A DNA stretch of 64,000 nucleotides from contig CM060202.1 of NCBI GenBank assembly GCA_030562195.1, positions 2,728,001-2,792,000 of the forward strand, written 5' to 3'. A model generated the notes under the pieces. That model had not been told where the DNA came from and did not search any database. It saw nothing but the letters and a program-made list of their open reading frames with translations. This stretch comes from Nipponacmea schrenckii. Lineage: Eukaryota; Mollusca; Gastropoda; Lottiidae. Made by a program: the position numbers and the translations under genes. Below are positions 11,701-23,447 of this stretch, piece by piece. Positions within the stretch are counted from its first letter, which is position 1. Each line of letters opens with the position of its first letter.

Positions 11701-12734
11701 ATGAGACATGTGAGTAATCGATAACTTTTTCGGATTACATCATCAAAACATGAATTGTCATTTCACCTACCGGTACCTGTTTTGGCAAACAGTATGGGGC
11801 CTGACACATCGTTTACTTTTGTCTATTTCGAATTTGGAGTTGTAAAACGAATATATTGTCCATAAAACAAATAATTTGAATTATATTTGAATGTTACTAA
11901 CTTAGTACGAAAAGCCACATAAATTGTCTCGAGTTAGTGTGTATTAGTACGAAACGACTCTTATATTTACTCTTTGCCTTTATTCATGTTGAAATTGAAG
12001 TTATCCTTTTTTCGACATTCGAACATTATTTATGAAAAGAGCGACAATTGTACGAACAAAAAAATCGATTTAGGGTAGTAAAAATGGTCCGATTGCGATG
12101 AAATTTGGTGTGAACATTCAGAATAATGTCCTTAACATGACCCTGGTGTCTTTTAGTGGATAAACTATTAAAATCATAGAGAGGTACATAAGTGAAGTAG
12201 CGCCGCCTACTCCAAGTCTCTTGACCAGAGTTGAAATCTACGACTCCACTTTCGAAAGATGATTAATAATATTACACATATGCAAATTAAAGTCAAAATA
12301 ACAAACACAAGAAGTAGCGAATTAATGTCAAATGTAAATGTCATCGCATCCAGTCCTATTTCGAAATTAAAAGATATATAGTAGGCTACTGTAGAACTAA
12401 ACTTATATCACTTTAGCTCTGTCTTCTCTATAATAAATAACAAAATGGCTACCTTACCTCACAAGCACAATGTACACTGTGGATGTGTGACGCTGGAACA
12501 AAATTTACAGCATGGCCATACAAATTTGTATAGTTCAAATGTACGTAAATCAGTATTCCTATGAGGTACCAACTTTAAACAAAGTAAAAGTAGCTCTAAA
12601 TAAATGTAATGGGGCTTATGATTGGATAAATTTTGACTAATCATCATCATCTTGACATACAAGAAATATTCTAGACAACAAATAATTATTTCAGAGGTTT
12701 ATAGATAATTGTACTTATTGAGAATACCTCATAA
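11701..12734. other. No recognisable gene; decayed satellite edge then unique DNA
   Basis: The first ~90 bases are a decayed satellite unit. The rest is AT-rich unique sequence with no spliced reading frame, RNA gene or repeat that I can support. Confidence 0.5.
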
Positions 12735-13159
12735 GTCATGGATAAGACGGTGGTCAAGTTTGAATTTGACGATTTTTCGATGATTTATGAGTAATTGCCC
12801 TTAACTAAGTAAAATTGTGTAAAACTTTTATTGTGGGTGCAAAAGAAGCTACTATTTTCTAATAGATTTGATGAAACTTGGTATGAGTATTGAAATAGAT
12901 AAGATAGGTAGTCAAGTTTGAATTTGACTATTTTCCATGGATAGTTTTTTAGTTTTTGCCCTTGACTTATAAAATTGCATCAAAATGGTATTGCGAGTGC
13001 ATAAAAGCTGCAGGTTTCAAAGGATTTTGATTAAATTTGGTGCGAGCAATGTCACTGAAAAAAATTTTCAATGATTGTTTTGTGATTTATTGCTGAATCT
13101 ATTATTCAAATTCGATGCTGCCAGTGGGCTTATGTTACCTTGCCTGGCAAGCTATCTTT
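12735..13159 (+). mobile_element. Pearl-like element, 3' part only
   Basis: Core units with GATGAAACTTGGTATGAG and 'TTGCCCTTGACTTA'-type motifs lead to the terminal block CCAGTGGGC, TTATGTTACC, TTGCCTGGCAAGCTATCTTT. The 5' end with TATACGCCCAC and the GTCC microsatellite is missing. Non-coding. Confidence 0.7.
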
Positions 13160-13215
13160 AAAAAAATCTTTGCTGTTAAATACATACACATTCAATTATT
13201 GGTGTGAATACAATT

Positions 13216-13990
13216 TTCGGTTCACTGTAATTTAGGTACACATTTTTAAGAACACCTCATTTAGACACAGTACTTTAGGCACACCTCAAGTAGGCGCACA
13301 GTCAGATAAGCACGTCATTTAAGGAACAGTGTTTTTTAGGCACACTTTCAATAAGAAACATATTCAATTAGGCACACTAAAATTCGGCACACAGTTACTT
13401 AGGCACACCTTCAATAAGGCACAAATACATTTAGGCACACATCCATTTAGGCACCCCTTAAACTATATCAACATTAATTTACGCACATTTTCAATTAGGC
13501 ACGCATTCACACATGGGCAGACACAACTCCTTTTTGTTTAGTCTTAATTGTACATTCTGTCACCTGCTAATCACACACACATATCATATATTCATATTGA
13601 CCATTCTTGGGAACAAAATTTTTATATTCATGCTAAGACGCAATATCTCTTTAATATCAATTTATTGCAATGTATGTTAAGGTTAAAAATTTTGTGCTGA
13701 TAATAATTTCCTAAACAGTGATTGCTTTCTTCCATAATGAAGTGATCTCCCTTTTCCATTGAGGTTTTGGGGGCAATGCCACCTCACCCCAATCTTTATA
13801 GCCGGGTGTGCCTAAATGATATAGTGCCGAATATATGTGTGCCCAATTGAATATGTGCCAAATTGATGGTCTGCCTAATTGAAGGTATGCCTAATTGAAG
13901 GTGTGCCTAAATAACACTGTGCCGAAATGACAAGTGCTTATCTGGACGTGTGCCTAAATGAAGTGTGCCTTAAGTAGGCATACCCAATTT
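13216..13990. mobile_element. Fold-back element built from ~17-bp 'TTAGGCACAC' modules
   Basis: The left arm (13216-13510) is a run of degenerate modules such as CATTTAGGCACACCT. The right arm (13806-13990) is the inverse series, such as AGGTGTGCCTAAATAA. The outer 100-150 bp of the arms pair module by module: GTCAGATAAGCACGTCATTT on the left, AATGACAAGTGCTTATCTGG on the right. The middle (13511-13805) is unique. No transposase. A left-end fragment of the same family lies at 39484-39660. Target duplications could not be defined. Confidence 0.7.
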
Positions 13991-13995
13991 TCTTT

Positions 13996-14022
13996 CTGGA
14001 TTGCCTGGCAAGCTATCTTTTC
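13996..14022 (+). mobile_element. Orphan 3' terminus of a pearl-like element
   Basis: TTGCCTGGCAAGCTATCTTT stands alone, directly after the right arm of the fold-back element. The partial element ending at 13159 carries the same terminus. The fold-back element therefore sits between two copies of this terminus. Confidence 0.6.
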
Positions 14023-14720
14023 TATGGATAGACGAACTGGACATTTGTTTTACTGTTCACTGTAATCGTAACACGTGATACACATATAAACAACCACTTT
14101 CGCGGGGTGTATGAAAGCTGAATAAACTATATATGGTTTGTAAAACTTAGTGAAAGGAAATTATCTATTCTTATGAAATATGCATGCTACAAACAGGTAG
14201 GCTTTTAGATCTTTATGTTCAGACACATATCTGCATTGAAGACGCATTTAGATATTTAACTGGATTTATATATTGTATAACAATTATAGAACGAAAAGAT
14301 TGTGACCCAAATAATAGTAGTAGTGATTTCACACGTGACGTGACCTGTCTTTCTTACTGACCGATAGGTATGTAGTAATTGAATCGTATTGTGGATAATT
14401 ATTTAACTTGTTCGCTGTCAACTTATACAACTGTCATTTCAAAGAAAATGATGTTTTTTTTATTTGGAAAAGGTGTAGCCTACAGTAAACCAAATTGGAA
14501 AATTGAATTATAAATCATATTATACTTATCATGTAAATTATTCTCATTGGTTAGTCCTTTAACTATGGGTAGGCCTGCTATTCTCACAGGTCTGGTCAGG
14601 GAGATCAGGGTTCAATTTAAACTGTGTTATACCACAAGACCTTTATAGGATCCAGTTTTTTTTTTTCAAGACGACCTACGAATCAAATCCAATTGTATAT
14701 TTAAAAAGCCAGCTTTTTAA
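14023..14720. other. No recognisable gene
   Basis: AT-rich unique sequence; no spliced frame, RNA gene or repeat family was recognised. Confidence 0.5.
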
Positions 14721-15188
14721 AGGGATAATAGGCGTTAGAATACACTCATCCTACGGCTTATATTTGTGTTTCATATTGACTATTAGTTAAATAAGTATGC
14801 ATTCCACACTTTACTAAATTTTAAAAAGCCACAATAAAAATATATTCGGAATTTTTAAAAAAAAGTGAGCGATTGATGATTCCACTCAGTTTGAGAATAA
14901 AAGCGTCTGGTGATTCAACACTAAAACATCATTGTGCAATTCAACAGTAGGGGTCAAGGAAGCGTGAAAACCCACATGTTAGAGTTACTTCCCTTTATAT
15001 TTTACAATTTGAAAATCGCTTGATGGAAGTATTAAGCGTTTTATAATTAACTACGTGATTTTGTGGATTTATCCGATAATAGAGAGATTTTGATGACACC
15101 AGGTAAGTCCACTGATGGATATATACTGTTATTGTCCAAATTTGAGCGAAATTAAATTTTTATGTTCCTTCTAAAGCCTATTATCCCT
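14721..15188 (+). mobile_element. TTAA-type MITE, complete copy
   Basis: Ends are AGGGATAATAGGCGTTAGAA and TTCTAAAGCCTATTATCCCT, an imperfect ~20-bp terminal inverted repeat. The flanks are TTAA (14717-14720) and TCAA (15189-15192), a target duplication with one substitution. The element is 468 bp with no reading frame. The TTAA site is typical of piggyBac-class targets, but the terminal bases AGGG are not the usual piggyBac CCC, so the superfamily is open. Related copies are at 7450-7823 and, split, at 29565-29657 plus 33767-33971. Confidence 0.8.
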
Positions 15189-15362
15189 TCAAAGTGGAAA
15201 TGTAATAGCCGGCTTTTTCTCGTTCGGCAATGCTCATTCGAAATAAATCTAAACGTGACGTCTCTCTTTCTCTAAAACTAAAAAATTTACCTACTGAAAT
15301 GAATTAAATCCCACTTACCATTTGAAACACGTATTTTATTTTATAATAGTTATATTTTACCC

Positions 15363-15786
15363 ATCATGGATTATTGTAGTATCGTTTGGAGTAATGCGTC
15401 TCATGGTAGACTGGAAGTCTTACATAAAATTCAAAAACGAGCAGCCCGAAGTATCCTAGATGCGAACTATGATGCAAGATCGGCAGACTTGGTTAACACT
15501 CTTAATTGGCTTACTGACATACAAAATCATTAATGAAAAATGCCCTCTTTACTTTAAAAATTATTTTTCTAAGAAATCACTTGGTTCCTCAATAAACCTC
15601 TGCCTTCTTTGCAAACCAATGAAGATCTTTTTACCCAAATGTAAACTAGAAGCAGTGAAACGAACCTTCCAATATACAGCAAGTCTACTTTGGAACTCTC
15701 TGCTCCAAACTAAATCATCTTCCTCCCTAGCTATATTTAACATGAGTCTAAAGGCACAGCTACATAAAGTACCACCATCAAATTGA
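15363..15786 (+). pseudogene. Dead non-LTR retrotransposon (LINE), end of the reverse transcriptase ORF
   Basis: The frame at 15363 reads MDYCSIVWSNASHGRLEVL, then KIQKRAARSIL, and stops near 15533. This is the 'LDYC..VW....L..LQ..AAR' segment that follows the thumb of LINE reverse transcriptases of the CR1/L2/Jockey group. A second frame, from about 15516, continues with LTYKIINEKCPLYFKNYFSK and ends at 15786, so at least one frameshift separates them. The palm with the FADD motif is absent, so the copy is 5'-truncated, as is usual for LINEs. The 3' UTR continues to about 16010 with GGATACCAGGGAAGATT. A terminus CAAGCTATCTTTA at 16021-16032 may belong to a pearl-like element. It cannot encode a functional protein. 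Confidence 0.85.
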
Positions 15787-16032
15787 TACCAATCTTCACT
15801 TCACTTCATTGTGTTGTATATAAAAAATGTGTATAATATTAAATTGTATGTGTAATTCATAATTTCCGTATGTGTAGTTCGTAATATATGAATGTGTATT
15901 TCATTGTGTGCATGTTTTTTTTTATTTCTTTTTTAATTTTATCTTTCTTTTATAATTTTTTGTATATGTAGTTTAGGAGGATACCAGGGAAGATTTGCCT
16001 CTGGCAATCTGGTTTTCCTGTCAAGCTATCTT

Positions 16033-16811
16033 TACCCTGATATAGCCATATAGCTACAGCTACGTCTAGGCTACTGTTATATCATATCAAATCTTCTCAG
16101 AATCAAGCAAATTTTGTGCTTATTGTCTTTATATGAAATATGCATGTGACTTTTTGAAGTTTATATACCCGCTTTACTTAAAATGTCATTTTCTGGTCAG
16201 CAAGTACATAGAGAATAACTTGTTCATTTAATTTGTGAAATATACAACCTGTTTCTCTTAGAATATATTTTTACTATATAATCAGTCTACATTGGAATTC
16301 AAACAGTCAAGATTCCTGTAAGTGTTGTTAAATATAGCACCATGAGAACTAGGATAGTAGCCTATATATATTTATATCTTTGGAAGTCATTTGAACATGA
16401 ATTGGAATGAAGGATACTTACTGTCAAGTGTACCTATACATTTAAATAATTTAAAGGTCTGTGCACAATGAAATAGTTTAGAATTTGTTTCATCATTTAT
16501 AATCAGGTAGAAGTAAATTTATTAATCAATATTCTTCTTCGCTTGAATTTTGGAACATACCTAGGTCCTTATAGATTTATGTTAGTGATCTGTTCATATA
16601 TTAATTCAATACATGTGCAATCTACTTGTAAGTGTTACTGATAATCTTAAAACTTAATATTGTTTAACATTATTTTTGATAAACTGTTATCTTTTTGACC
16701 TTGGCCTATCCAATATAGGAACCATTAGAGATTACAGTTTTGCCATAAGGGTGTGTAACCTATTCTCTTGTTTGGCTGTCTTAAACATTAAACAAGATTT
16801 GATTAATTGCC
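16033..16811. other. No recognisable gene
   Basis: AT-rich unique sequence. The 73-codon open frame starting at 16676 runs into the pearl-like element and is not supported. Confidence 0.5.
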
Positions 16812-18250
16812 TTTTTATACGCCCACATGGAAATGTGGACGTATATTGCCGTCGCCCCTGTCCGTCCGTCCGTCGACATTTGTTGTATCCACGATAGAGG
16901 CTACAGTTTTTATCCGATCTTAATGAAACTTAGTATACATGTATATATTAATGATATCTCGGTCAAGTTCGAAAATGGAAATTATCGCATGAACGGTTTT
17001 TGAGTTATTGCACTTGACTTAGTAAAAACGCGTCAAATTTGGTTTGTATCCACAATAGAGGCTACAGTTTTTATCCGATATTAATGAAACTTGGTATACG
17101 TGTATATATTGATGATATCTCGGTCAAGTTCGAAAATGGAAAATATCGAATGAACTGTTTTGGAGTTATTGCCCTTGACTTAGTAAAAACGCGTCAAATT
17201 TGGGTTGTATCCACAATAGAGGCTACAGTTTTTATCCGATCTTAATGAAACTTGGTATACATGTATATATTGATGATATCTCGGACAAGTTCGAAAATAG
17301 AAATAATCGCATGAGCGGTTTTTGAGTTATCGCCCTTGACTTAGTAAAAACGCGTCAAATTTGGGTTGTATCCACAATAGAGGCTACAGTTTTTATCCGA
17401 TCTTAATGAAACTTGGTATACATGTATATATTGATGATATCTCGGTCAAGTTCGAAAACAGAAATAACCGCATGAGCGGTTTTTGAGTTATTGCCCTTGA
17501 CTTAGTAAAAACGCGTCAAATTTGGGTTGTATCCACAATAGAGGCTACAATTTTTATCCGATCTTAATGAAACTTGGTATACATGTATATATTGATGATA
17601 TCTCGGTCAAGTTCGAAAATGGAAATTATCGCACGAACGGTTTTTGAGTTATTGCCCTTGACTTAGAAAAATCTTGTCAAAAGTTTAGTTTTGATGCAAT
17701 AAATCCTCGAATTTTCAGAGGATATTGATGAAACTTGGTTGTGAGCATTGGAATTGATTAGGCCTCAGTCAAGTTTGAATTTGACGGTTTTTCAATGAAT
17801 TATTTTAAGTTATTGCCCTTGACTTAGTAAAATTGCGTCAAAATTCTATTGTGGTTGCAATAAAAAGCTTTAATTTTCAGAGGATTTTGATGGAACTTTG
17901 TGTAAGCATCAGAATTGATAAGACATTAGTCAAGTTTGAATTTCTGACTTTTTTTAACAAATGGTTTTTGGGTTATTGCCCTTGACTTAGTAAAATTGCG
18001 TCAAAAATATTTGTGGGTACAAAATTAGCATACAATTTTTCAATAGATTTGATGAAACTTGGTATGAGTATTGAAATAGATAAGATGGTGGTCAAGTTCT
18101 AATTTGACAATTTTCCATGAACAGTTTTTGAGTTTTTGCCCTTAACTTCAATATTAATTCAGTGAATGTTTTTTGAGTTATTGCTCTATTTATTTTTCAA
18201 ATTCAATGCTGCCAGTGGGCGTATGTTACCTTGCCTGGCAAGCTATCTTT
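16812..18250 (+). mobile_element. Pearl-like element, complete copy
   Basis: Begins TTTTTATACGCCCACATGG with hairpin CCACAT-GGAA-ATGTGG and a short GTCC microsatellite (GTCCGTCCGTCCG). Five similar ~160-bp core units follow (GTATCCACAATAGAGGCTAC, ATGAAACTTGGTATACATGT, TTGCCCTTGACTTAGTAAAA), then diverged units. The 3' block is CCAGTGGGCGTATGTTACC with hairpin TTGCCTGGCAA and end GCTATCTTT. GTGGGCGTAT is the inverse of ATACGCCCAC at the start. This fits the pearl/CvA class of bivalve elements, regarded as Helentron-related. Non-coding. Confidence 0.85.
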
Positions 18251-18615
18251 TTATATGCCAAGTGAAATGGGACAATAATTTGGAAGCTTTGATCATCAGG
18301 ATTGTGTTAGTTCTGATGCTAAATTGTTAAAATCTTTGAAGGTTTTCTTATCTTCAGGTTTCATGGTTCCAGCTGTGTAGTTTTTACATTAACCAAGACT
18401 ACAAAATATGATAACAACTGGCCTAATGTTAGTTAGAATCAAGATGCTGATTTTTTTCCTTTGATCAATTGAACACATGTGAGTGTTATGACCATGGGAA
18501 GATTGATTGACCACGGTTGTGGTCATATTTCTTATATCAGTATAAGAAAGATTGTAAAATTGATAAATATTGTTAAATTCCAAATTAACTAGTAAGCAAC
18601 TAACGTATTAAATTA
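18251..18615. other. Unique spacer between two pearl-like elements
   Basis: About 365 bp of AT-rich sequence. A 64-codon minus-strand frame is present but has no recognisable domain. Confidence 0.5.
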
Positions 18616-19602
18616 TTTTTTATACACCCACATGGAAATGTGGACGTATATTGCTGTCGCCCCTGTTCGTCCGTCCGTCCACATTTGTTGTATCCACAAT
18701 AGAGGCTACAGTTTTTATCCGATCTTAATGAAACTTGGTATACATGTATATATTGATGATATCTCGGTCAAGTTCGAAAATGGAAATTATCGCATGAACG
18801 GTTTTTGAGTTATTGCACTTGACTTAATAAAAACGCGTCAAATTTGGTTTGTATCCACAATAGAGGCTACAGTTTTTATCCGATCTTAATGAAACTTGGT
18901 ATACATGTATATATTGATGATATCTCGGTCAAGTTCGAAAATAGAAATTATCGCATGAATGGTTTTTGAGTTATTGCCCTTGACTTAGAAAAAACGAGTC
19001 AAATTTGGGTTGTATCCACAATAGAGGCTACAGTTTTTATCCGATCTTAATGAAACTTGGTATACATGTATATATTAAGGATATCTCGGTCAAGTTCGAA
19101 AATGGAAATTATCGCATGAACAGGTTTTGAGTTATTGCCCTTGACTTAGTAAAAACGCTTCAAATTCAGGTTGTATCCACAATAGAAGCTACAGTTTTTA
19201 TCCGATCTTAATGAAACTTGGTATACACGTATATATTGATGATATCTCGATCAAGTTCGAAAATGGAAATTATCGCATGAATGGTTTTTGAGTTATTGCC
19301 CTTGACTTAGAAAAATCTTGTCAAAATTTTTGTTTCGATGCAATAAATCCTCCAATTTTCAGAGGATGTTGATGAAACTTGGTGTGAGCATTGGAATTGA
19401 TTAGGCCTCAGTCAAGGTTGAATTTGACAGTTTTTCAATGAATTGTTTTAAGTTATTGCCCTTGACTTAGTAAAATTGCGTCAAAATTCTATTGTGGTTG
19501 CAATAAGAAGCTTTAATTTAGGATTTTGATGGAACTTAGTGTAAACATCAGAATGGTATGACATTAGACAAGTTTGAATTTCTGACTTTTTTTAACAAAT
19601 GG
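18616..19602 (+). mobile_element. Pearl-like element, interrupted by the next copy
   Basis: Starts TTTTTATACACCCACATGG with a GTCC tract and four core units of ~160 bp, then the diverged units. It is cut inside the diverged core at AACAAATGGTTTTT. In the intact copy (17960) that motif continues 'GGGTTATTGCC', whereas here a new element starts with TATACGCCC. The 3' end is missing. Confidence 0.8.
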
Positions 19603-20172
19603 TTTTTATACGCCCACATGGAAATGTGGATGTATATTGCCGTTGCCCCTGTCCGTCCGTCCGTCCGTCCACATTTGTTGTATCCACGATAGAGGCTACA
19701 GTTTTTATCCGATCTTAATGAAACTTGGTATACATGTATATATTGATGATATCTCGGTCAAGTTCGAAAATGGAAATTATCGCACAAACGGTTTTTGAGT
19801 TATTGCACTTGACTTATTAAAAACGCGTCAAATTTGGTTTGTATCCACAATAGAGGCTACAGTTTTTATCTGATATTAATGAAACTTGGTAAACATGTAT
19901 ATATTGATGATATCTCGGTCAAGTTGGAAAATGGAAATTAACGCTCGAACGGTTTTTGAGTTATTGCCCTTGACTTAGTAAAAACGCTTCAAATTTGGGT
20001 TGTATCCACAATAGAGGCTAGAGTTTTTATTTGATCTTAATGAAACTTGGTAAACATGTATATATTGATGATATCTCGGTCAAGTTGGAAAATGGAAATT
20101 ATCGCTCGAACGGTTTTTGAGTTATTGCCTTTGACTTAGTAAAAACGCGTCAAATTTGGGTTGTATCCACTA
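19603..20172 (+). mobile_element. Pearl-like element joined within the preceding copy, 3' truncated
   Basis: Starts TTTTTATACGCCCACATGG at the T-run of the preceding copy and has a longer GTCC tract. Three core units follow, then it breaks off at TTGTATCCACTATAG, where unrelated DNA (ATGGCGGGGGAAAGC) begins. The insertion point in a T-run matches the T-rich sites seen for other copies in this window. Confidence 0.75.
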
Positions 20173-20459
20173 TAGTATGGCGGGGGAAAGCGGCAAGAAC
20201 CTAATGCTATGTAGAAATGTCTAATTCAAAACACAAATGTAACATAATGCAATACCAAACACCTAAAACGTCTAATACAAAAGACAAAATACATGAAACC
20301 TTTTATACATAATACCTCACATGTCTAATGCAAAAAACAAATTACAAGAAACCTTGATTACATAATACAATAATTACAACCTGTAACATCTACCATAGCA
20401 TTAGATGACATATCTACTTAACATTAACTACATATCTTTTGTAATATCTTTATTTAGGT
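20173..20459. other. Uncharacterised flank of the integrase-like fragment, with an inverted motif
   Basis: CCTAATGCTATGTAG (near 20200) is answered by TACCATAGCATTAGA (near 20390) in inverse orientation. Between them are degenerate AATACA- and TCTAAT-rich repeats. No gene was recognised; it could be the end of a transposon carrying the neighbouring frame. Confidence 0.35.
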
Positions 20460-21029
20460 CAATGTCAAGGTCGAAATATTGAGTTTGGCGCTCTCACGTT
20501 ATATTTGCGTCGGTTTGGTTTCAAAACATTCAGACGTCGCAATATACATCCTTCTAAACCCAACCTTCTCACAGATTCACGAACACTTATTTCTTGAAGA
20601 TTTTCTCTATCAGCAAGTAGGTGTGCCCTAACAGATCTATAACCAACATCAGGATGGTTGATCAATATATGCTCTGTTTTTACATCAAGTTCATCATCAG
20701 ATATTGTACTAAACTTCTTGTCATATTGGATTCCATACTCAGAAAGCCTTGTCCTTAATTTTCTCACACTTATTCCAAAGAGTTCCCCAATATCTTTCTG
20801 CTTGAAATTGCAATCAATCACAAATTCCAGCTGGTATGTCAATCTTTGGTCTGCCCGTTTTCCCGTACACTAACATCGGTTCTACTCCAAAAGATTCTTC
20901 TTTATCAAGCACTTGTTGTTGATGAACCATGTTATCCACAAGATCAGATGCAGAAGACAAACATTCCATGGCATGGTCTATTTGATAGCCTTCAGACATC
21001 ATCGATACCTCTGACAAGATACAAGACAC
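20460..21029 (-). pseudogene. Fragment of an integrase-like (rve-type) protein gene
   Basis: Read on the minus strand, one frame (21029 to about 20830) ends in GKTGRPKIDIP. A second, shifted frame (from about 20842) continues with LEFVIDCNFKQKDIGELFGI, then VRKLRTRLSEYGI, HPDVGYRSVRAHLL and NVRAPNS, stopping at 20465. This order, a 'GRP' linker, a helix-turn-helix, then 'GYR' and 'RR.Y.VRAPNS', is what I know from the N-terminal half of a family of animal proteins with an integrase catalytic core. In those proteins a WHIDGNHKL-like core start follows directly. Here the sequence ends exactly before that point, so the catalytic core is missing. One frameshift near 20835 and the missing core make it a pseudogene fragment. 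The family name is from memory and not certain. Confidence 0.65.
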
Positions 21030-21059
21030 TTGGAAGTTGCAGATGAAGGCCAGAAATGT

Positions 21060-22395
21060 ATATCTACGCGTTGGATAAATACCCTTAAAAAGACATCTAA
21101 TGGTATAATACCTAAATCTAAGTTAGTTGCTAGAGGCTTCGAGGAGTTTGATTAAACAATTCAATCCGATTCTCCTACCTGTTCAAATGAATCTGTGCAG
21201 TTAATTTTAAGTGTCATGGCTCAAAACAAATGGAAACCATATTCTATGGACATTAAAACTGCTTTCTTACTTACAAAGTTATAAAATAGAACTTGATCTC
21301 TATTGAAGCTAAATCTGTTGGCAAACTTTGGTTACTCCAAAAATGTGTTTATGGGTTAATCGATGTTTCTCTTATTGGTACAAAACAGTTAAATCTGTTA
21401 TGTTAAGTATCAGTGCAAAAATCTCCAAAGTCGACCCAGCAGTGTCTTATTGGACTGACAAGGATGGAAAACTGTTTGGTGTTTTAGCTTGTCACGTGGA
21501 TGACTTTCTTTGGGGAGGGGTTTTAAATTTTGAAAATGTTGTTATAGATAAAATTAGACAATGCTTTCAAGTTGGGAAAGAAGAAAATACAGCTTTTCGT
21601 TATCTTGGTATTAATTTGTTTTGTGAAGATGATACGATTTATCTTAACCAGAATGACTATGCTAAAAATCTTGTTCCAATTGAAATTGATAAAGACAGAC
21701 TTCAAGAAAAACAGTCAGATTTGTCTGAAAAAGAAACTTCAATTTTACGTTCCAAAGTGGGTCAAATTTTGTGGTTAGCTCATCAAAGTCGACCGGATAT
21801 TTTATTTGATATTTGTTGTATTGCATCTGTTATTAAAGATGCTAAAGTGACACATTTAATTGAAGTGAATAAGATGATAAGTAAAATCAAAAGTAACAAT
21901 ATTACCTTGAAGTTTCAAAATTTAGGTACAGGTAAATTGTCATTACTGGTATTCAGCGATTCATTGTTTGGTAACCTAACTGATGGAGGAACTTAAGGAG
22001 GATACATAATTTTTCTGAGAGGAGAAAGTGGAATATCACCAATATACTGGAACTCTAAGCGAACTAGACGTGTAGTGAGAAGTACTTTATGTGGTGAAAC
22101 TCTTGCTATGGCAGATGCCATTGATTCTGGATTATTTCTAGCTACCCTTTTTGCTGAATTAACATTTGGTGTATCTGATCCGGCTTTGATAAAACTTTCA
22201 TGTGTCACAGATAATAAGTCTTTATTTGAAGCACTTAAATCAAATAAGTATATTGGGGAAAAACGTTTAAGATTAGAAATGACAGGTATAAAAGAACTTA
22301 TACAAAGTGCACAAATCAGTGACATTAAATGGGTTGAGACTAAAAAACAATTAGCAGACTGTTTAACAAAAAAGTGTAGTTCCCCTTATTCATGA
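21060..22395 (+). pseudogene. Decayed Copia (Ty1) reverse transcriptase-RNase H region
   Basis: Order of Copia hallmarks: KSKLVARGFEE (near 21113), DSPTC, the first catalytic aspartate in YSMDIKTAF (near 21240), KCVYGL (near 21341), the catalytic pair in CHVDDFLWGG (near 21490), FRYLGINL, then RNase H with VFSDS, YWNSKRTRRV and the C-terminal WVETKKQLADCLTKK. The catalytic residues of the palm survive. The frame is broken by in-frame stops (after GFEEFD and after TDGGT) and by at least two frameshifts in 21250-21400. Gag, protease and the Copia integrase are absent upstream, where an unrelated minus-strand fragment abuts. The copy is dead. Confidence 0.88.
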
Positions 22396-22453
22396 GAGTA
22401 TTTCAAAATGGTCTTGTTGATTTGTGAATATGTTATTTACTTTTTGTTTGTAT

Positions 22454-22680
22454 AGAGTGGGAGATTGATAACATGGTTGTATTGTAATGTTTAAATCTTT
22501 GCATGAGTTACCTGTCCACCGGAAGTGGAACAGGAGCGAGTAACTAGATCTGCATGTTGGAAGTTAGTTGTTTCCCAGTGGGCGAATGAGCAAGTTGCCA
22601 ATAATAAACACATGTTGTAATAGGCAAGATACCGATAAAATATTAAAGTAATGAACATTAAATTAGTGAGTTTGTTGGTT
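22454..22680 (+). mobile_element. Copia polypurine tract and probable 3' LTR
   Basis: AGAGTGGGAGA (22454-22464) stands at the position of a Copia polypurine tract, some 60 bases after the RNase H stop. TGATAACATGG follows at 22466 as a plausible LTR start with TG. The LTR end is not certain, because no 5' LTR survives for comparison. A CA near 22674 (GTTGGTTACA) is one candidate. Confidence 0.5.
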
Positions 22681-22699
22681 ACATTGTATGTACGGTTAA

Positions 22700-22915
22700 C
22701 AGCCGAGCTGTGTGGTAGGCATAAGACTGTATTTATTTAAATGGACTTACAGGGAGCAGCGCCCCTGCCTTGTCGAGCTGTGCCGTAGGCAGAAGACATA
22801 TTATCTTGAAATATTTAAATATCTTAAATATCTGCAAGATAATATTCCTTTTAATGGTCTTACAGGGATTAGCGCCCCTGCCTTGCTGAGCTGTGTGGTA
22901 GGCACGTTTTATGAC
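22700..22915 (+). repeat. Short direct repeats with 'CAGCGCCCCTGCCTTG'
   Basis: The block TTACAGGGA-GCGCCCCTGCCTTG followed by GAGCTGTG and GTAGGC recurs at about 22748-22792 and 22860-22904, with a third GAGCTGTGTGGTAGGC at 22705. Between the full copies lies an AT-rich near-palindrome (TATCTTGAAATATTTAAATA). Whether this belongs to the LTR is unclear. Confidence 0.5.
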
Positions 22916-23219
22916 GTCAGTAGAGGGAAATAGCATAGATTTTAGTAGCTCACCTCTAGTGACAACATAAAATGCATAGGGACAACATCTAAGGTAATTC
23001 TATTAATGAATGTAAGCCAATATAATGTTCTTAACTAACTTCAACTTGCCCATATTGAATGCTATTCAAATGATTTATTGAAATATAAACTTATATACTG
23101 TTGGTTATTTAAACAAAGCTAATGTGTGATATTGATAAAATTCAATATCAAATATATACAAGATCAAAGTTGTCAATACATATAGCTATTAGTTAATTAC
23201 ATTCTTGAATGAATTAACA
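22916..23219. other. No recognisable gene
   Basis: AT-rich sequence without a supported feature. Confidence 0.5.
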
Positions 23220-23447
23220 AAATAATGCGTCATACCAACTGTTTTTAATATATTTGATGAAACTCGGTATGAGTATTGAAATAGATAAGATGGTGGTCAA
23301 GTTTGAATTTGATGATTTTCCATGAATAATTTTTGAGTCTTTGCCCTCAACTTCAATATTCATTTTTTTTAAAGTTATTGCTCAATTTATTATTCAAATT
23401 CAATGCTGCCAGTGGGCATATATTACCTTGCCTGGCAAGCTATCTTT
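23220..23447 (+). mobile_element. Pearl-like element, 3' fragment
   Basis: One diverged core unit (GATGAAACTCGGTATGAG) and the 3' block CCAGTGGGCATATATTACC with TTGCCTGGCAAGCTATCTTT. The 5' part is missing. Confidence 0.75.
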
